Assembly (NCBI GenBank): GCA_015059305.1
Contig: SVAQ01000003.1
Location: 62,001 to 126,000, forward strand
DNA from: Bacillota bacterium
Lineage (GTDB): Bacteria > Bacillota_I > Bacilli_A > RF39 > UBA660
Length of the DNA stretch: 64,000 nt
Direction of reading: 5' to 3'
Each line of letters begins with the position of its first letter. The first letter of the stretch is position 1. This document shows, piece after piece, positions 35,097 to 45,154 of the stretch. Both the position numbers and the translations under genes were made by a program. The notes beneath the pieces were generated by a model. It had not been told where the DNA came from, did no database searches, and saw only the letters and a list, made by a program, of their open reading frames with translations.

Positions 35097-36953
35097 TTAA
35101 TAATATGATGGATTTGGACAAGTAATTGTTTGTAATGTAAATGTATTATCATAATATTCGCATTCACATATATCCCCACTACACTTTTTACAAGTCGCAT
35201 TTTCACAAAGGGTATTTATTTCACTATCAGAATCAGAGTCATAATTAGAATCTATAATATTTTCTAAAATACCATATAAAGCAGTTGGCTTTAAAATACT
35301 TTGAAATTTATTCATAATTTGCTCTATTTCGCTTTCTGACATTGTGCTTGCATCTCTAGCTCCTGCTGTATCAACATCAGTAATAGACTTATTAAGTTCA
35401 ACTTTACCATTTATAATAACTTTCATATTAAGTTCCGCTTCTGGAATATTTATTGATAAATGAAAATTATATGTTGATAATTCGTTACTTTCTTTTTTAT
35501 TTGTTGTAGAAACTTCTATATTAATACCAGCCATACTAGCTTCTATTTTCTTTTCATTAACTGATACGCTAGTAATTTTAACTGTTCCTAAAACTTCGTC
35601 TTCTGAAGTTAATCTACAATCAGTCACATTACCATTTTTGTCGCAAGTAATAACTGCACTATCTAAATCTAAAACAAATTTTCCTTTATCGCCATCAAAA
35701 GTAGAATAAAATATTTCTTGATCATCAATTTTAATACTATATCCCACTACTGTATTAAAAATAGGTTTTGTATAAAAGCTGATACGGATTACTCCTTCAC
35801 CACTATATTGTTCATTTATTAATAAATCAATTTGGCTACTGATGTCTTCTTTTGCAACACCAGTTATATTGGCTAAAATTTCTAAAGCTTTATCATCTGT
35901 TTTAAAAGTATTTAAAACTCGACCAAGAAATTTCCCGAAATTTTGTGACGTTAATAATACGTAATTATCTTTTACACTTTGTTTTTTGCCATTAATTGTA
36001 ATTTTTTTATTTTGAGTTGCAAAATCTTCTTTTGTTAACATATTTTGCAAAGCAACCTCTAATTTATTATAAAGATATAAAACGTCTTCTGTTGGATAAT
36101 TTTGCGCAGTAGATAAATCAACATCATATTCTCCTAAAAGAATTAATTTTTTATATAATTTTTCAGAATTAAAATATAATTTTTTATCAATAAAATGAAC
36201 AAAAACTTCTAATAAACTAGAATCTTTTTCATTTAAGCCCAACTTAAATTCAGCTTTATTATTTTGAGCATCTACTCCAAATAAATAATCATATGAATAA
36301 TCCTTAAGTTCTTCTAAACCTTCTATATTTGTATCTATTTTAATATTACCACTATGTGTAATAGGTGTGTTTGTATCTAGCCCTTGAGAAACTATATTTC
36401 TTCCTGAACTAAAAACCTTAGTAATAGACTTTTTATATATATTATATGGATTTCCAGTTACAAATTGATAAGCAAAAAAAGCACCAATAGCCAGTAACAA
36501 TATAATTATTAAAAATACAAATTTTCCTTTGCCGCCTTTTTTCTTCTTCGGCTCTTGTTCCGGATTGAATGCTGGCACAGAATTAACATCTGGTAACCCT
36601 GATGCAATCATAGGATCAACACTTAAATTTTCAATTTCCGGCGTAATATTTTCAGTTTCTAATGTTGACTCCATCACAGGTTCACTTGCAATATTAGTTT
36701 CACTAACACTTGGCTCTGTCACTTGATTAACCGTATAAGTTTCATCATCTGGTTTTGAACTTATTATAGGCTCTAATATTGGTTCAATTACTGGTTGCTC
36801 TATCTGTGCCGGTTGAGAAACAATTGGTGGTTCTAACGGCTGTGCCTCAAAACTTTCAAGCACTGGAGTTGGTTCAAAATCCTCAAGTGGGGGTGATATT
36901 TGTGACTTTTCACTTCCTACTGATGTTAAATTTAAATTATTTTCTTCGTTCAT
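35097..36953 (-). CDS. Large membrane-anchored protein with disordered cytoplasmic N-terminus
   Basis: 618 aa. Residues 1-140 are Glu/Pro/Val-rich and disordered (repeated PVLE, PIVS, PVIEPILEP patterns), followed by KKKKGGKGK and one helix (about 146-166). The outside part (about 170-600) is rich in strands with repeated 'Y...NSEKLYKKLIL' and 'KITINGKKQSVKDNYVLLTSQNF' elements, and ends in a Cys cluster (CENATCKKCSGDICECEYY). Internal-to-external orientation follows the positive-inside rule. I recognise no family; similar architectures occur as DUF-type surface proteins in Bacilli. Near the T-box promoter downstream, it appears to be a separate unit. Confidence 0.6.
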   Translation of the reverse strand: MNEENNLNLTSVGSEKSQISPPLEDFEPTPVLESFEAQPLEPPIVSQPAQIEQPVIEPILEPIISSKPDDETYTVNQVTEPSVSETNIASEPVMESTLETENITPEIENLSVDPMIASGLPDVNSVPAFNPEQEPKKKKGGKGKFVFLIIILLLAIGAFFAYQFVTGNPYNIYKKSITKVFSSGRNIVSQGLDTNTPITHSGNIKIDTNIEGLEELKDYSYDYLFGVDAQNNKAEFKLGLNEKDSSLLEVFVHFIDKKLYFNSEKLYKKLILLGEYDVDLSTAQNYPTEDVLYLYNKLEVALQNMLTKEDFATQNKKITINGKKQSVKDNYVLLTSQNFGKFLGRVLNTFKTDDKALEILANITGVAKEDISSQIDLLINEQYSGEGVIRISFYTKPIFNTVVGYSIKIDDQEIFYSTFDGDKGKFVLDLDSAVITCDKNGNVTDCRLTSEDEVLGTVKITSVSVNEKKIEASMAGINIEVSTTNKKESNELSTYNFHLSINIPEAELNMKVIINGKVELNKSITDVDTAGARDASTMSESEIEQIMNKFQSILKPTALYGILENIIDSNYDSDSDSEINTLCENATCKKCSGDICECEYYDNTFTLQTITCPNPSYY

Positions 36954-36982
36954 TTTAACTACCTCTACTTTTCTACATCATA

Positions 36983-39403
36983 CTATATTTCTATTAAATA
37001 GTCATACAATTTCATAAACATTTTTATAAAAATTTGATCTAAACCTTTTGATCTTAATTTTTTTATCTCAATTCTCTTTTTCTTAATATCTAGACTACTA
37101 AATGCAATTCGCGCTAATTCTTCTTTTAAAGTAGTCTTAATTTTTAAGTCATTAATAATTGAATTAATATCTTCATTAACTATTCTTCCTGCATCTATTT
37201 CGATATTATGGCCACTACAGTTAATTGTTAATTGTTTAGTGGTATCAACGTCTTTAACACTTACAATAAAGTCATTTCCTTCCACTTGATAGCTTACTTT
37301 ATCTTCTTCCATAAGATCACTATTAAGATATACTTCAACTTTATCAGCATGTTTAGTATTTCTAAACAAAATTCTATAATCTCTTTTACCTGGTATAATT
37401 GCAGTCTTTCCTTCAAGCGGGTGAATAATTACTGTATAATTATTTTGCATATAATTATAATCTATTGAAGTTAAAATATAATACCCTTGTTCATATAATC
37501 TTGTAACGCCATCATCCTCATATAAATTGTAAGTATTACTTTTGCCAGGGAAAATATGAATATCTAATTTTTCTGGATTATCATAAAAATTATAATTAGT
37601 AGTTATATTTGCCATTGGAACAATAGCTCCTTCTTTAGCAAATACCGGATAATCTTCATCTTTATAGAAGGTTACATATCGCTTGCCACCTATAAATTTT
37701 TTACCTGATTTAAATTCATACCACACGTCTTTAGGAATAAATATTCTTTGAATCGCTCTATTCATTATTGGATCTTTTGGTGCGGTAATTGGACTTACAA
37801 AAAGCTCACTACCAAAAAAATACTCATTTTTTAAATTAGGTTCATCATAAGTCTCTGGATAACTATAATAAAGAGGTTGAATAATAGGTAAGCCTTTCGC
37901 AGAATACTTGTACGCCTCTGTATATAAGTATGGTATTAATTTATGACGCAATTGGGTGTAATCTTTAACTATGTTATAAGTTTTAAAATCCCATCTCCAT
38001 GGCTCTCTTTTGTAATAAATACCTCTTTTGGCACTAAATCTAAAAATTGGACTAAATGTTGCAAATTGAGCATAACGCATATACAATTCTGCATCCTCTG
38101 CTCCATCTTTAAATCCTCCAACGTCATGACTCCACCAAGACAACCCTATATTACTAGCACTAGCATTATAAAAAGGCAAATACTTTAGCGTATCCCAGCT
38201 AACTACTGTCTCACCAGAATATAATACGCCATTTCGATGAGCTGCTACACCCGAGTTTCTTGTTAGAAGCATTGGTCTTTTATATTCACTTTGTTTAAAA
38301 TCTTGGATATGATAATGATTAAGAGCTCTTAGACTTTTAATATCTTTTTTATAATCAATCCAAAAGAAATCAATATCCATTTTCATAAGAGGATTAATTA
38401 TTTTTTCAAAATACATAATAATAAACATCTTATCAAAAGCATTAAAAGGTACATTTCCCTTTGTTTGAGCTTTTAATTCTTTAACAAATTCGTTATATAT
38501 TGGTTCTTCTTTACGGATACCTTCTGTCGGATCCATTTGAATACCAACTCTTATTCCCCTTTCGTGCATATAAGAAGTAAATTCCGTAGGACTAGGAAAC
38601 CATTCTTTATCAAATGTATAGCCTGTTTTATATAGATTTAAATTTTGACGATCTTTCGTATGCCAAAATTCTCCTAATAATAAAATCGAAAGAGGTATTT
38701 CATGACTATTAAAAGCACTTACTAACTTTTTGGTATCTTCAAAAGAATATATTTTATCTCTATACCACCAAATTCCTAACGCATAACGTGGAATTAATGT
38801 TGGATATCCAGTTAAGGTAAAATAATCTTTTAAACAAAGTCCAAAATCCCTTTTATACATAAATAAGTATAAATCTATATTATCATCATTTGAGTTATTT
38901 AAAATTCCGATATCATTTATAACAAGCGGCTTACGGTCTTCAATTGAAACAAAACCATCTGTAGAATATAACCCTTTAGATAGTTTCTTATTTCCACCAG
39001 AAAAATTATCTAAACTAAATGCTGAAGAATTAAAGTTTCTAGCTTCAGGATGGTCATAATACCATGTTTTATCAGTATTTAAAAGTTTCACCTTTAAATT
39101 AGCATCTGGTGCAAACGACGGACCTTTAAAAGGCTTTTCTTTTAAGTATTGTAATGAAAAATAACTTGTAGAAATCACCAAGTACTTGTCATCTTCTTCT
39201 AACTTAAATTTTGGCACTTCAAAATTCCGATTTATTGCAAAATCAGTTGGATGATCGTTGAAAACACCATCTTTTGAATATTCTAGACGCAAAAGTCTTT
39301 CAGATAGAACCGTAATCCGGTATAACGTACCTTGTTTTATTGATGCTACTTGACTCTTGCCTTGTTTGATATTAACTTCAAAATGTTTACCAAAACTAGC
39401 CAT
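36983..39403 (-). CDS. Glycoside hydrolase family 31 (alpha-glucosidase/xylosidase type), cytoplasmic
   Basis: About 806 aa from the ATG at 39401-39403, with AGGAAGGG upstream; a TTG two codons earlier is possible. Family features: ALGIWWYRDKIYSFEDT, SILLLGEFWHTKDRQ, FFWIDYKKDIKSL (nucleophile region, the Asp after WI), LLTRNSGVAAHRNGVLYSGETVVSW (acid/base region), SWWSHDVGGFKDGAEDAELYMRYAQFATFSPIFRFSA, and the C-terminal beta-domain. No signal peptide, so it should act on oligosaccharides already imported. The nucleophile motif is unusual compared with the common WxDxNE, so specificity is open. No sugar transporter is nearby. Confidence 0.87.
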   Translation of the reverse strand: MASFGKHFEVNIKQGKSQVASIKQGTLYRITVLSERLLRLEYSKDGVFNDHPTDFAINRNFEVPKFKLEEDDKYLVISTSYFSLQYLKEKPFKGPSFAPDANLKVKLLNTDKTWYYDHPEARNFNSSAFSLDNFSGGNKKLSKGLYSTDGFVSIEDRKPLVINDIGILNNSNDDNIDLYLFMYKRDFGLCLKDYFTLTGYPTLIPRYALGIWWYRDKIYSFEDTKKLVSAFNSHEIPLSILLLGEFWHTKDRQNLNLYKTGYTFDKEWFPSPTEFTSYMHERGIRVGIQMDPTEGIRKEEPIYNEFVKELKAQTKGNVPFNAFDKMFIIMYFEKIINPLMKMDIDFFWIDYKKDIKSLRALNHYHIQDFKQSEYKRPMLLTRNSGVAAHRNGVLYSGETVVSWDTLKYLPFYNASASNIGLSWWSHDVGGFKDGAEDAELYMRYAQFATFSPIFRFSAKRGIYYKREPWRWDFKTYNIVKDYTQLRHKLIPYLYTEAYKYSAKGLPIIQPLYYSYPETYDEPNLKNEYFFGSELFVSPITAPKDPIMNRAIQRIFIPKDVWYEFKSGKKFIGGKRYVTFYKDEDYPVFAKEGAIVPMANITTNYNFYDNPEKLDIHIFPGKSNTYNLYEDDGVTRLYEQGYYILTSIDYNYMQNNYTVIIHPLEGKTAIIPGKRDYRILFRNTKHADKVEVYLNSDLMEEDKVSYQVEGNDFIVSVKDVDTTKQLTINCSGHNIEIDAGRIVNEDINSIINDLKIKTTLKEELARIAFSSLDIKKKRIEIKKLRSKGLDQIFIKMFMKLYDYLIEI

Positions 39404-39455
39404 GTACAACCCTTCCTATTATTCTTATATTAACACAATTTCTTTATCTATTCAA

Positions 39456-40535
39456 TTAATACTTTTCTTTAATTTCTTCTAAAAAAGTAGAATCATTGAA
39501 ATAATTAATACCTATTGCTTTTTTTACATTTTCTAGGGTTTCATTTGCAACATTATTTGCTTTATTAGTACCTTCTTTTATTATTTCATAAACCCTTTCA
39601 ATGTTATCTTCGTATGATTTTCTTCTTATACGCATTGGCTCTAATAATTCTTCTAAAACATTAATTAAGAATTTTTTTATTACTACATCACCAAGACCAC
39701 CCTTTTGATAATGAGCTTTAAGTTCCTCTATATTTTTATATTCTGGTAAATATTTTGCAAAATCGCTATCTTTAACAAATAAATCTAAATACAAGAAAAC
39801 CATATTGCCCTCAATTTTACCTGGATCTGTTATTTTAATATGACTTGGATCTGTATACATCATCATTACTTTTCTTTTTACTTCTTCCTTTGTATCAGAT
39901 AAATATATACAATTATCTAATGATTTACTCATTTTAGCCTTACCATCAATTCCTGGAACTCTTCCTTCGATTGCAGTTTTAGGGATAAAAGCTTCTGCTT
40001 CAACCAAAACTTCACCATAAATCGAATTAAATTTACGAACAATTTCATTTGTTTGTTCAATCATTGGTAATTGATCAGCGCCAACAGGAATGCAATTAGC
40101 TTTAAAAGCTGTGATATCCGCAGCTTGAGAAATCGGATAGTTTAAAAAACCACTCGGAATACTTTTATCAAAATCACGTACTGTAATTTCATTTTTAACA
40201 GTTGGGTTTCTCATTAATCTTGCAAGCGTCACTAAATTCATATAATAAAATGTAAGTTCTGTTAAAGCAGGAACTTCACTTTGGATAAAAATTGTTACTT
40301 TGCTAGGGTCAATACCAACTGCAAGATAGTCTAATACAACTTCAATAACATTTTCTCTTATTTTTTTTGGATTATCAAAATTATCAGTTAAAGCTTGAGC
40401 ATCAGCAACCATTACATAAAAATTTTCATATTCTTCTTCATTTTGCATTCTTAATCTATTTCTAAGTGAACCAACATAATGACCAATATGTAATCTTCCT
40501 GTTGGACGATCACCTGATAAAATTATTTTACTCAT
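39456..40535 (-). CDS. trpS: Tryptophanyl-tRNA synthetase
   Basis: 359 aa, class I. Signature GDRPTGRLHIGHYVGSLRNR with the HIGH motif, PVGADQLPMIEQTNEIVRKFN, and KMSKS in DGKAKMSKSLDNCIYL. Charges tRNA-Trp. Its ATG overlaps the UGA of the metallo-beta-lactamase-fold gene (ATGA), a coupling that also confirms UGA as stop. No T-box precedes this pair. Confidence 0.98.
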   Translation of the reverse strand: MSKIILSGDRPTGRLHIGHYVGSLRNRLRMQNEEEYENFYVMVADAQALTDNFDNPKKIRENVIEVVLDYLAVGIDPSKVTIFIQSEVPALTELTFYYMNLVTLARLMRNPTVKNEITVRDFDKSIPSGFLNYPISQAADITAFKANCIPVGADQLPMIEQTNEIVRKFNSIYGEVLVEAEAFIPKTAIEGRVPGIDGKAKMSKSLDNCIYLSDTKEEVKRKVMMMYTDPSHIKITDPGKIEGNMVFLYLDLFVKDSDFAKYLPEYKNIEELKAHYQKGGLGDVVIKKFLINVLEELLEPMRIRRKSYEDNIERVYEIIKEGTNKANNVANETLENVKKAIGINYFNDSTFLEEIKEKY

Positions 40536-41242
40536 ATTATTATTTCCTCCATATCTTCTTTTATAATTAGATTTTTATTTTTTATTTTTAATAAAGCATT
40601 TTTAGAATTTATACTTGTGTGACTAGGAATTATCTTTAAATCTGGAGTGTTTTTTAACAATGTTTTAATATTATCAACACCCATATGCTTATCATTACCC
40701 GCGGTTAAAGTACAGTCACTAATTAAATAATCGCTTTCCATGGCCTTTTCCACAACACTTGTACATAAGCTACTATCCCCCGTAAAGGTAACTACTTTAT
40801 CATTTTCAGTTATTTGATAACCAAAACTAGGTCTCATGGACCCGTGTTTTACTTTAAAGCTTTCAAAAATAGCATTATCAATTTTCCATATTTTACTATT
40901 AGTTACAAACTTAATTTTTGAATTATAGAAAATTTTATAATATTGTCTAGGAAAAGCCAATTTGACAAGTTTTTTAATTTTTCTTAACCATCGCTTTGAC
41001 AAAACCACCGTTAATTTGCGATCCTGTTTAGCGCGATCTAAAAATAAAAAAGGCAGGTCAAAAATATGATCTCCATGAATATGAGTAATAAAAACGTATT
41101 CAATAAAATCAAAATGATTGGTATTTTTTAATATTTTAACAACACCGTTTGGTAAATCAATCATAATTTTATCGTTAATTAAATAACAAGCTGGATTGCG
41201 TTTAGTGATCATTGATCCGGTTCCTACCATCTTTATTTTCAT
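40532..41242 (-). CDS. Metallo-beta-lactamase-fold hydrolase, RNase Z-like
   Basis: 236 aa. Metal-binding HxHxDH is in FITHIHGDHIFDLPFLF; further ligands fit VKHGSMRPSFGYQI, TFTGDSSLC and the final IPSHTSI. The start MKIKMVGTGSMITKRNPACYLI resembles RNase Z and related MBL-fold phosphodiesterases (the GTGS loop). It could process tRNA 3' ends or act on another phosphodiester. Co-transcribed with trpS. Full RNase Z has a flexible arm that is not evident here. Confidence 0.85.
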   Translation of the reverse strand: MKIKMVGTGSMITKRNPACYLINDKIMIDLPNGVVKILKNTNHFDFIEYVFITHIHGDHIFDLPFLFLDRAKQDRKLTVVLSKRWLRKIKKLVKLAFPRQYYKIFYNSKIKFVTNSKIWKIDNAIFESFKVKHGSMRPSFGYQITENDKVVTFTGDSSLCTSVVEKAMESDYLISDCTLTAGNDKHMGVDNIKTLLKNTPDLKIIPSHTSINSKNALLKIKNKNLIIKEDMEEIII

Positions 41243-41309
41243 AACAAACTCCTAGGAATATTATATATTATTTTAATAAATAATGCTATAATATTTACGA
41301 GGTGCTAAT

Positions 41310-42548
41310 ATGATACTAGTAGATAATTTAACGAAAGAAGAATATATAAATTTTTTTAACAAATCTAAATATAATCACTTTTTACAAAGTTATGAGTGGG
41401 GACAAGCATCGAAAGCCAAAGGTCAAACTCCTATATATATTGGAATGAAAAATGATAAAAATGAAATTGTGGCAGCGACTATGACATTAATGAAAAAAAC
41501 ACCACTAAATATGTGTTATCTATATGCTCCAAGAGGAATAATAATCGACTATACTAACGAAAATCTTTTGGAAGAATTTACAAAGCTTTTAAAAGATTAT
41601 TTAAAAAAGATAAATGCTATTTATTTTAAAATGGATCCAGGAATTGTTTATCAAGAAATCGATGAAGAAGCAAAACCAATTGAGGGTGGTCAAAACAACT
41701 ATAAATTATTTGATAAATTGACTTCCTTAGGATTTAAACATCAAGGATTTACAACATTGTTTACTAGAAATCAGCCAAGATTTACATTTAGAATTGATAC
41801 CACTAGACCTTTTGAAGAAATAGAAAAGTCTATGAATAAAACCTACATGAAAACAGTAAAAAGAAGCTATAATTATGATTTAGAAGTTACAAGTGATTAT
41901 ACTACTGAAACTTTCTTTAAATTAATGAATGATATTGCTAATCGTAATAATTTTAATGGTAACTCACAAAAATTTTATGAAGCATTTGATAAAGAATTTA
42001 CCCAAGAAAATAACGTTAAGTATATCACCATTAAAATTTATCCAGATAAAATAATAAAAAAAGCAAAATTAGAATTAGAACCAATAAAAAAAGAATTAGA
42101 AGATGGGAAAGTCCCTCAAAAGAAAATAGCGGATACTAATAATATTATTGCTAGATTACAAAAAGATATTGATACTTTTTTACCCTATGAAGGTAAGTAT
42201 CCCGATGGGTTAATTTCATTGATTCTAATATGTCCTACAACTAATCATGCAATGTGGACATTATATATTGGAAACAACGATTTAGCCACTTATACTTTTA
42301 GCGTTAATAGAGCTTACTATGAAGCTGTAAAATTTGCTAACGAAAAAGGATTAGACTTTTTAGACTTATTTGGAACGTGTGGTGAACCTCATACGCAAGA
42401 AAAGAATTATGCTGGCATCCACGAATACAAAAGAAAACTTGGTGGAACATATACGGAATTTATTGGTGAGTTTGATATAATATCTAAACCTTTTTGGTAT
42501 AAAGTACTACCTATTTTATTAAAAATATATCGTAAACTAAGAAAATAA
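41310..42548 (+). CDS. FemX/FemAB-family peptidoglycan bridge aminoacyltransferase
   Basis: 412 aa. Two GNAT-like lobes: N-lobe with SKYNHFLQSYEWGQASKAKGQTPIYIG and MCYLYAPRGIIIDY; C-lobe with NHAMWTLYIGNNDLATYTFSVNRAYYEAVKFANEKGLDFLDLFGTCG and HEYKRKLGGTYTEFIGEFDI. The coiled-coil arm between (about 240-292) is rich in Lys/Glu. FemX-type enzymes add the first amino acid of the interpeptide bridge from aminoacyl-tRNA. GAGGTGCTAAT precedes the ATG, TATAAT at 41287-41292. It supports an indirectly cross-linked wall, consistent with mraY next door. Confidence 0.95.
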   Translation: MILVDNLTKEEYINFFNKSKYNHFLQSYEWGQASKAKGQTPIYIGMKNDKNEIVAATMTLMKKTPLNMCYLYAPRGIIIDYTNENLLEEFTKLLKDYLKKINAIYFKMDPGIVYQEIDEEAKPIEGGQNNYKLFDKLTSLGFKHQGFTTLFTRNQPRFTFRIDTTRPFEEIEKSMNKTYMKTVKRSYNYDLEVTSDYTTETFFKLMNDIANRNNFNGNSQKFYEAFDKEFTQENNVKYITIKIYPDKIIKKAKLELEPIKKELEDGKVPQKKIADTNNIIARLQKDIDTFLPYEGKYPDGLISLILICPTTNHAMWTLYIGNNDLATYTFSVNRAYYEAVKFANEKGLDFLDLFGTCGEPHTQEKNYAGIHEYKRKLGGTYTEFIGEFDIISKPFWYKVLPILLKIYRKLRK

Positions 42549-42563
42549 CTTCTTAGTTTTTTT
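42537..42563 (+). terminator. Terminator of the FemX-like gene
   Basis: CTAAGAA-aataac-TTCTTAG followed by seven T, containing the TAA stop. Confidence 0.85.
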
Positions 42564-42566
42564 ATA

Positions 42567-42591
42567 TAAAAAACCACACCATGCGGTGCAG
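42567..42591 (-). terminator. Terminator of mraY
   Basis: Minus strand CTGCACC-gcat-GGTGTGG (two G-U pairs) followed by six U. Confidence 0.8.
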
Positions 42592-42615
42592 TTGAAATTT
42601 AAGTTAAAGGTCTTT

Positions 42616-43608
42616 TTATAACCATACTCCATAAGTAATAGCAATCATCGCTAAAATTAGGCCAACAGTAAAAAACAATTTAATAATATCTGTCTCTTCC
42701 CATTTTAATTCCTCAAAGTGATGATGAAGCGGTGCTTTTAAGAATATTCGCTTTTTAAAACGACGAATTGCAATAATTTGTATAAAACTCGATAAAACTT
42801 CAATTAAGAATACCCCACCAATAATAGCAAGTGACAACTCATGACGAGTTAAAATTGCAATAGTTGCCAATGCTCCCCCTAGCGACAGAGAACCCAAATC
42901 GCCCATAAATACCTTTGCTGGATGACTATTAAACATCAAAAATCCTATGAGGGCGCCAACTAAAACAAAGGAAAAAATTGCGATTTCTTGGTATCCATCT
43001 AACCAACTACAATTCCACGCAATAATTCCATATGCTAGAAATGATATTGCTGATAGTCCTGCACACAGACCATCTAGCCCATCAGTTATATTAACTGCAT
43101 TAGCCGTTCCTACTAATAAAATAAAAATAAAAATTCCAAATAACCAACCTAGTGGAATATTAATATTTAAAAACGTAAAGCGAAGTGTAGATGATCCTCC
43201 ACCTTTCATAAATAAAATAAAGAAGATTAATGCAATTCCCATTTGGCAAATAAATTTTGTAACAACGGATAAACCATCATTATTTTTAAATTTAATCTTC
43301 AAATAATCATCAATAAAACCTAAGGCAGCGTATGCTAGAAATACAAAAATTAAAATAACCAAATTATAACTTATTTTAATGCTACCAGTTGCATATAGAT
43401 AAAACAAAGTTGCTAAAACAGGAATAATAAATATTATTCCACCCATGGTTGGAGTTCCTTGTTTTTTTAAATGTCTACTTGAAATAAGGTCACATACGTT
43501 TTGACCAATATGCATTTTTTTAAATATAGGAATTAATATTAGACCACAGATAATAGCACAAATAAAGCCTAACATAATAGCCATCATTGCTTTAGCTAAT
43601 ATTAACAT
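42616..43608 (-). CDS. mraY: Phospho-N-acetylmuramoyl-pentapeptide-transferase MraY
   Basis: 330 aa, about ten helices. Signatures: GTPTMGGIIFIIPV, ALGFIDDYLKIKFKNNDGLS (catalytic Asp-Asp), NAVNITDGLDGLCAG, VFMGDLGSLSLGGALA and the magnesium/His motif APLHHHFEELKWEE. It makes lipid I at the cytoplasmic membrane. It is divergent from a murE pair and convergent with femX, outside the classical dcw cluster order. Confidence 0.97.
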   Translation of the reverse strand: MLILAKAMMAIMLGFICAIICGLILIPIFKKMHIGQNVCDLISSRHLKKQGTPTMGGIIFIIPVLATLFYLYATGSIKISYNLVILIFVFLAYAALGFIDDYLKIKFKNNDGLSVVTKFICQMGIALIFFILFMKGGGSSTLRFTFLNINIPLGWLFGIFIFILLVGTANAVNITDGLDGLCAGLSAISFLAYGIIAWNCSWLDGYQEIAIFSFVLVGALIGFLMFNSHPAKVFMGDLGSLSLGGALATIAILTRHELSLAIIGGVFLIEVLSSFIQIIAIRRFKKRIFLKAPLHHHFEELKWEETDIIKLFFTVGLILAMIAITYGVWL

Positions 43609-43692
43609 ATAGCACCGCCTTTACACCCCTATTATACCTTAATATCAACAATAAATATTAAAAACATAAAGTGGTTGACACAATTTTTCCAG

Positions 43693-43721
43693 TTGAAATT
43701 TATGATTTGTTCATATATAAT
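43693..43721 (+). promoter_or_regulatory. Promoter of the first murE-like gene
   Basis: TTGAAA (43693-43698), 17-bp spacer, TATAAT (43716-43721). GCGAGGAATTGAT precedes the ATG. A TTGACA at 43675 is too far away to pair with this -10 box. Confidence 0.65.
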
Positions 43722-43743
43722 CAACTTGTAGCGAGGAATTGAT

Positions 43744-45108
43744 ATGATTAAAATTCAAATTAATTCAAGGTTAGTTAAGCCAGGCGACACTTTCGTTGCT
43801 ATTAAAGGTAGTGTTGTTGACGGTCATAACTACGTTGAAGATGCCATAAAAAATGGCGCTACTACTGTTGTAGTATCAAATAAACAAAAATATAGTGTAA
43901 AAACAATTAATGTCAAAAATACAAATAAATACTTAAAAAAATATTTAGTAAAAAAATATTCAAAAGAATTTAAAGACTTAAAGATAATCGGTTTAACCGG
44001 TACCAATGGTAAAACCACAACAGGTTATATGACCTATCAGCTATTAAGAAAAATTGGAGTAAATGTTGCTTATATTGGTACAATAGGATTTTATTATAAT
44101 GATGAATTTGAAAAAACTCTAAATACTACGCCAGATATTTTAAGTCTTTACAATTATTTGTTTAAAGCTAAGGAAAATGATTGTAAAATTGTCATTGTTG
44201 AGGCAAGTAGTATCGGTTTAAAAGAAGGTCGATTAGCAGGATTAAAATTTCAAACGGCCGTATTTACTAATCTAACTCATGATCATTTAGATTATCATAA
44301 AACAATGAGAGAATATATGATTGCTAAATTAGAACTATTTAGAAATCTAAAGAAAAATGGTACTGCCATTGTCAATATTGATAATAGGTATGGTAAATTT
44401 TTTATAGTTAAAAGAAAAACTATAACATATGGCTTTAAAAATGCTAATATCTGTTGTAAAAAACATGATGAGTCATATTCTAATTTTACATATGAATACG
44501 ATGGCAAAGCATATGAATTACACAGTCCACTTTTCGGAAAATATAATATTTATAATGTAATGGCTTCGATTGGTATATTGTTAAAATTAGGGATAAATAT
44601 TGAGCAAATTAATGAAAATTACGAAAAATTAGAACCGCCAAAAGGTAGAATAAATATAATTGATTATAAAACTAATAAAATTATTATTGACTATGCACAT
44701 ACGCCAGACGGAATGAAACAAGTTTTAACTTCCGCTAGCAAATTAACCAGTGGAAAAACATATGTAGTATTTGGTTGCCCTGGAAATAGAGATCGGGCAA
44801 AAAGACCTTTAATGAGCAAAATGGCTAATAAATATTCTGATTATTTTATTTTAACCAATGATGATCCCCACTATGAAGATGAAATGCAAATTATTAATGA
44901 TGCCATTAAGGGATTAGAATCTGACAAATACGATATAATTATAGATCGTAAAAAAGCTATTAACAAAGGAATCAAATTACTTAAAGAAAATGATACTTTA
45001 TTGATTCTTGGTAAAGGTCATGAAGATGCAATTATTATTAAAGATAAAGAGGTTCCTCATAATGACGCTAAATATGTAACTGAAGTTATTTCTAAAATGA
45101 CTAAATAG
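43744..45108 (+). CDS. murE: MurE-family UDP-MurNAc-tripeptide synthetase, paralogue 1
   Basis: 454 aa. N-terminal domain VKPGDTFVAIKGSVVDGHNYVEDAIKNGA; P-loop GLTGTNGKTTTGYMTYQ; carbamylated-Lys region AGLKFQTAVFTNLTHDHLDYHKTMREYMIAK; IIDYAHTPDGMKQVL; VFGCPGNRDRAKRPLMSKMA. At the position of the amino-acid specificity motif (DNPR in meso-DAP enzymes, DNPA in L-Lys enzymes) it has TNDDPHYED, so its substrate amino acid may differ. It adds the third residue to UDP-MurNAc-L-Ala-D-Glu, or acts in a related ligation. Tandem with a second copy 46 bp downstream. Confidence 0.88.
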   Translation: MIKIQINSRLVKPGDTFVAIKGSVVDGHNYVEDAIKNGATTVVVSNKQKYSVKTINVKNTNKYLKKYLVKKYSKEFKDLKIIGLTGTNGKTTTGYMTYQLLRKIGVNVAYIGTIGFYYNDEFEKTLNTTPDILSLYNYLFKAKENDCKIVIVEASSIGLKEGRLAGLKFQTAVFTNLTHDHLDYHKTMREYMIAKLELFRNLKKNGTAIVNIDNRYGKFFIVKRKTITYGFKNANICCKKHDESYSNFTYEYDGKAYELHSPLFGKYNIYNVMASIGILLKLGINIEQINENYEKLEPPKGRINIIDYKTNKIIIDYAHTPDGMKQVLTSASKLTSGKTYVVFGCPGNRDRAKRPLMSKMANKYSDYFILTNDDPHYEDEMQIINDAIKGLESDKYDIIIDRKKAINKGIKLLKENDTLLILGKGHEDAIIIKDKEVPHNDAKYVTEVISKMTK

Positions 45109-45154
45109 CATAAAACCCAAAATTAAAAATACCTTTTAATAGAGGTGTTTTTTT

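Noticed and set aside
43675..43680. TTGACA as -35 of the first murE-like gene
   Set aside because: It is 35 bp from the TATAAT, too far; TTGAAA at 43693 has the right 17-bp spacing.
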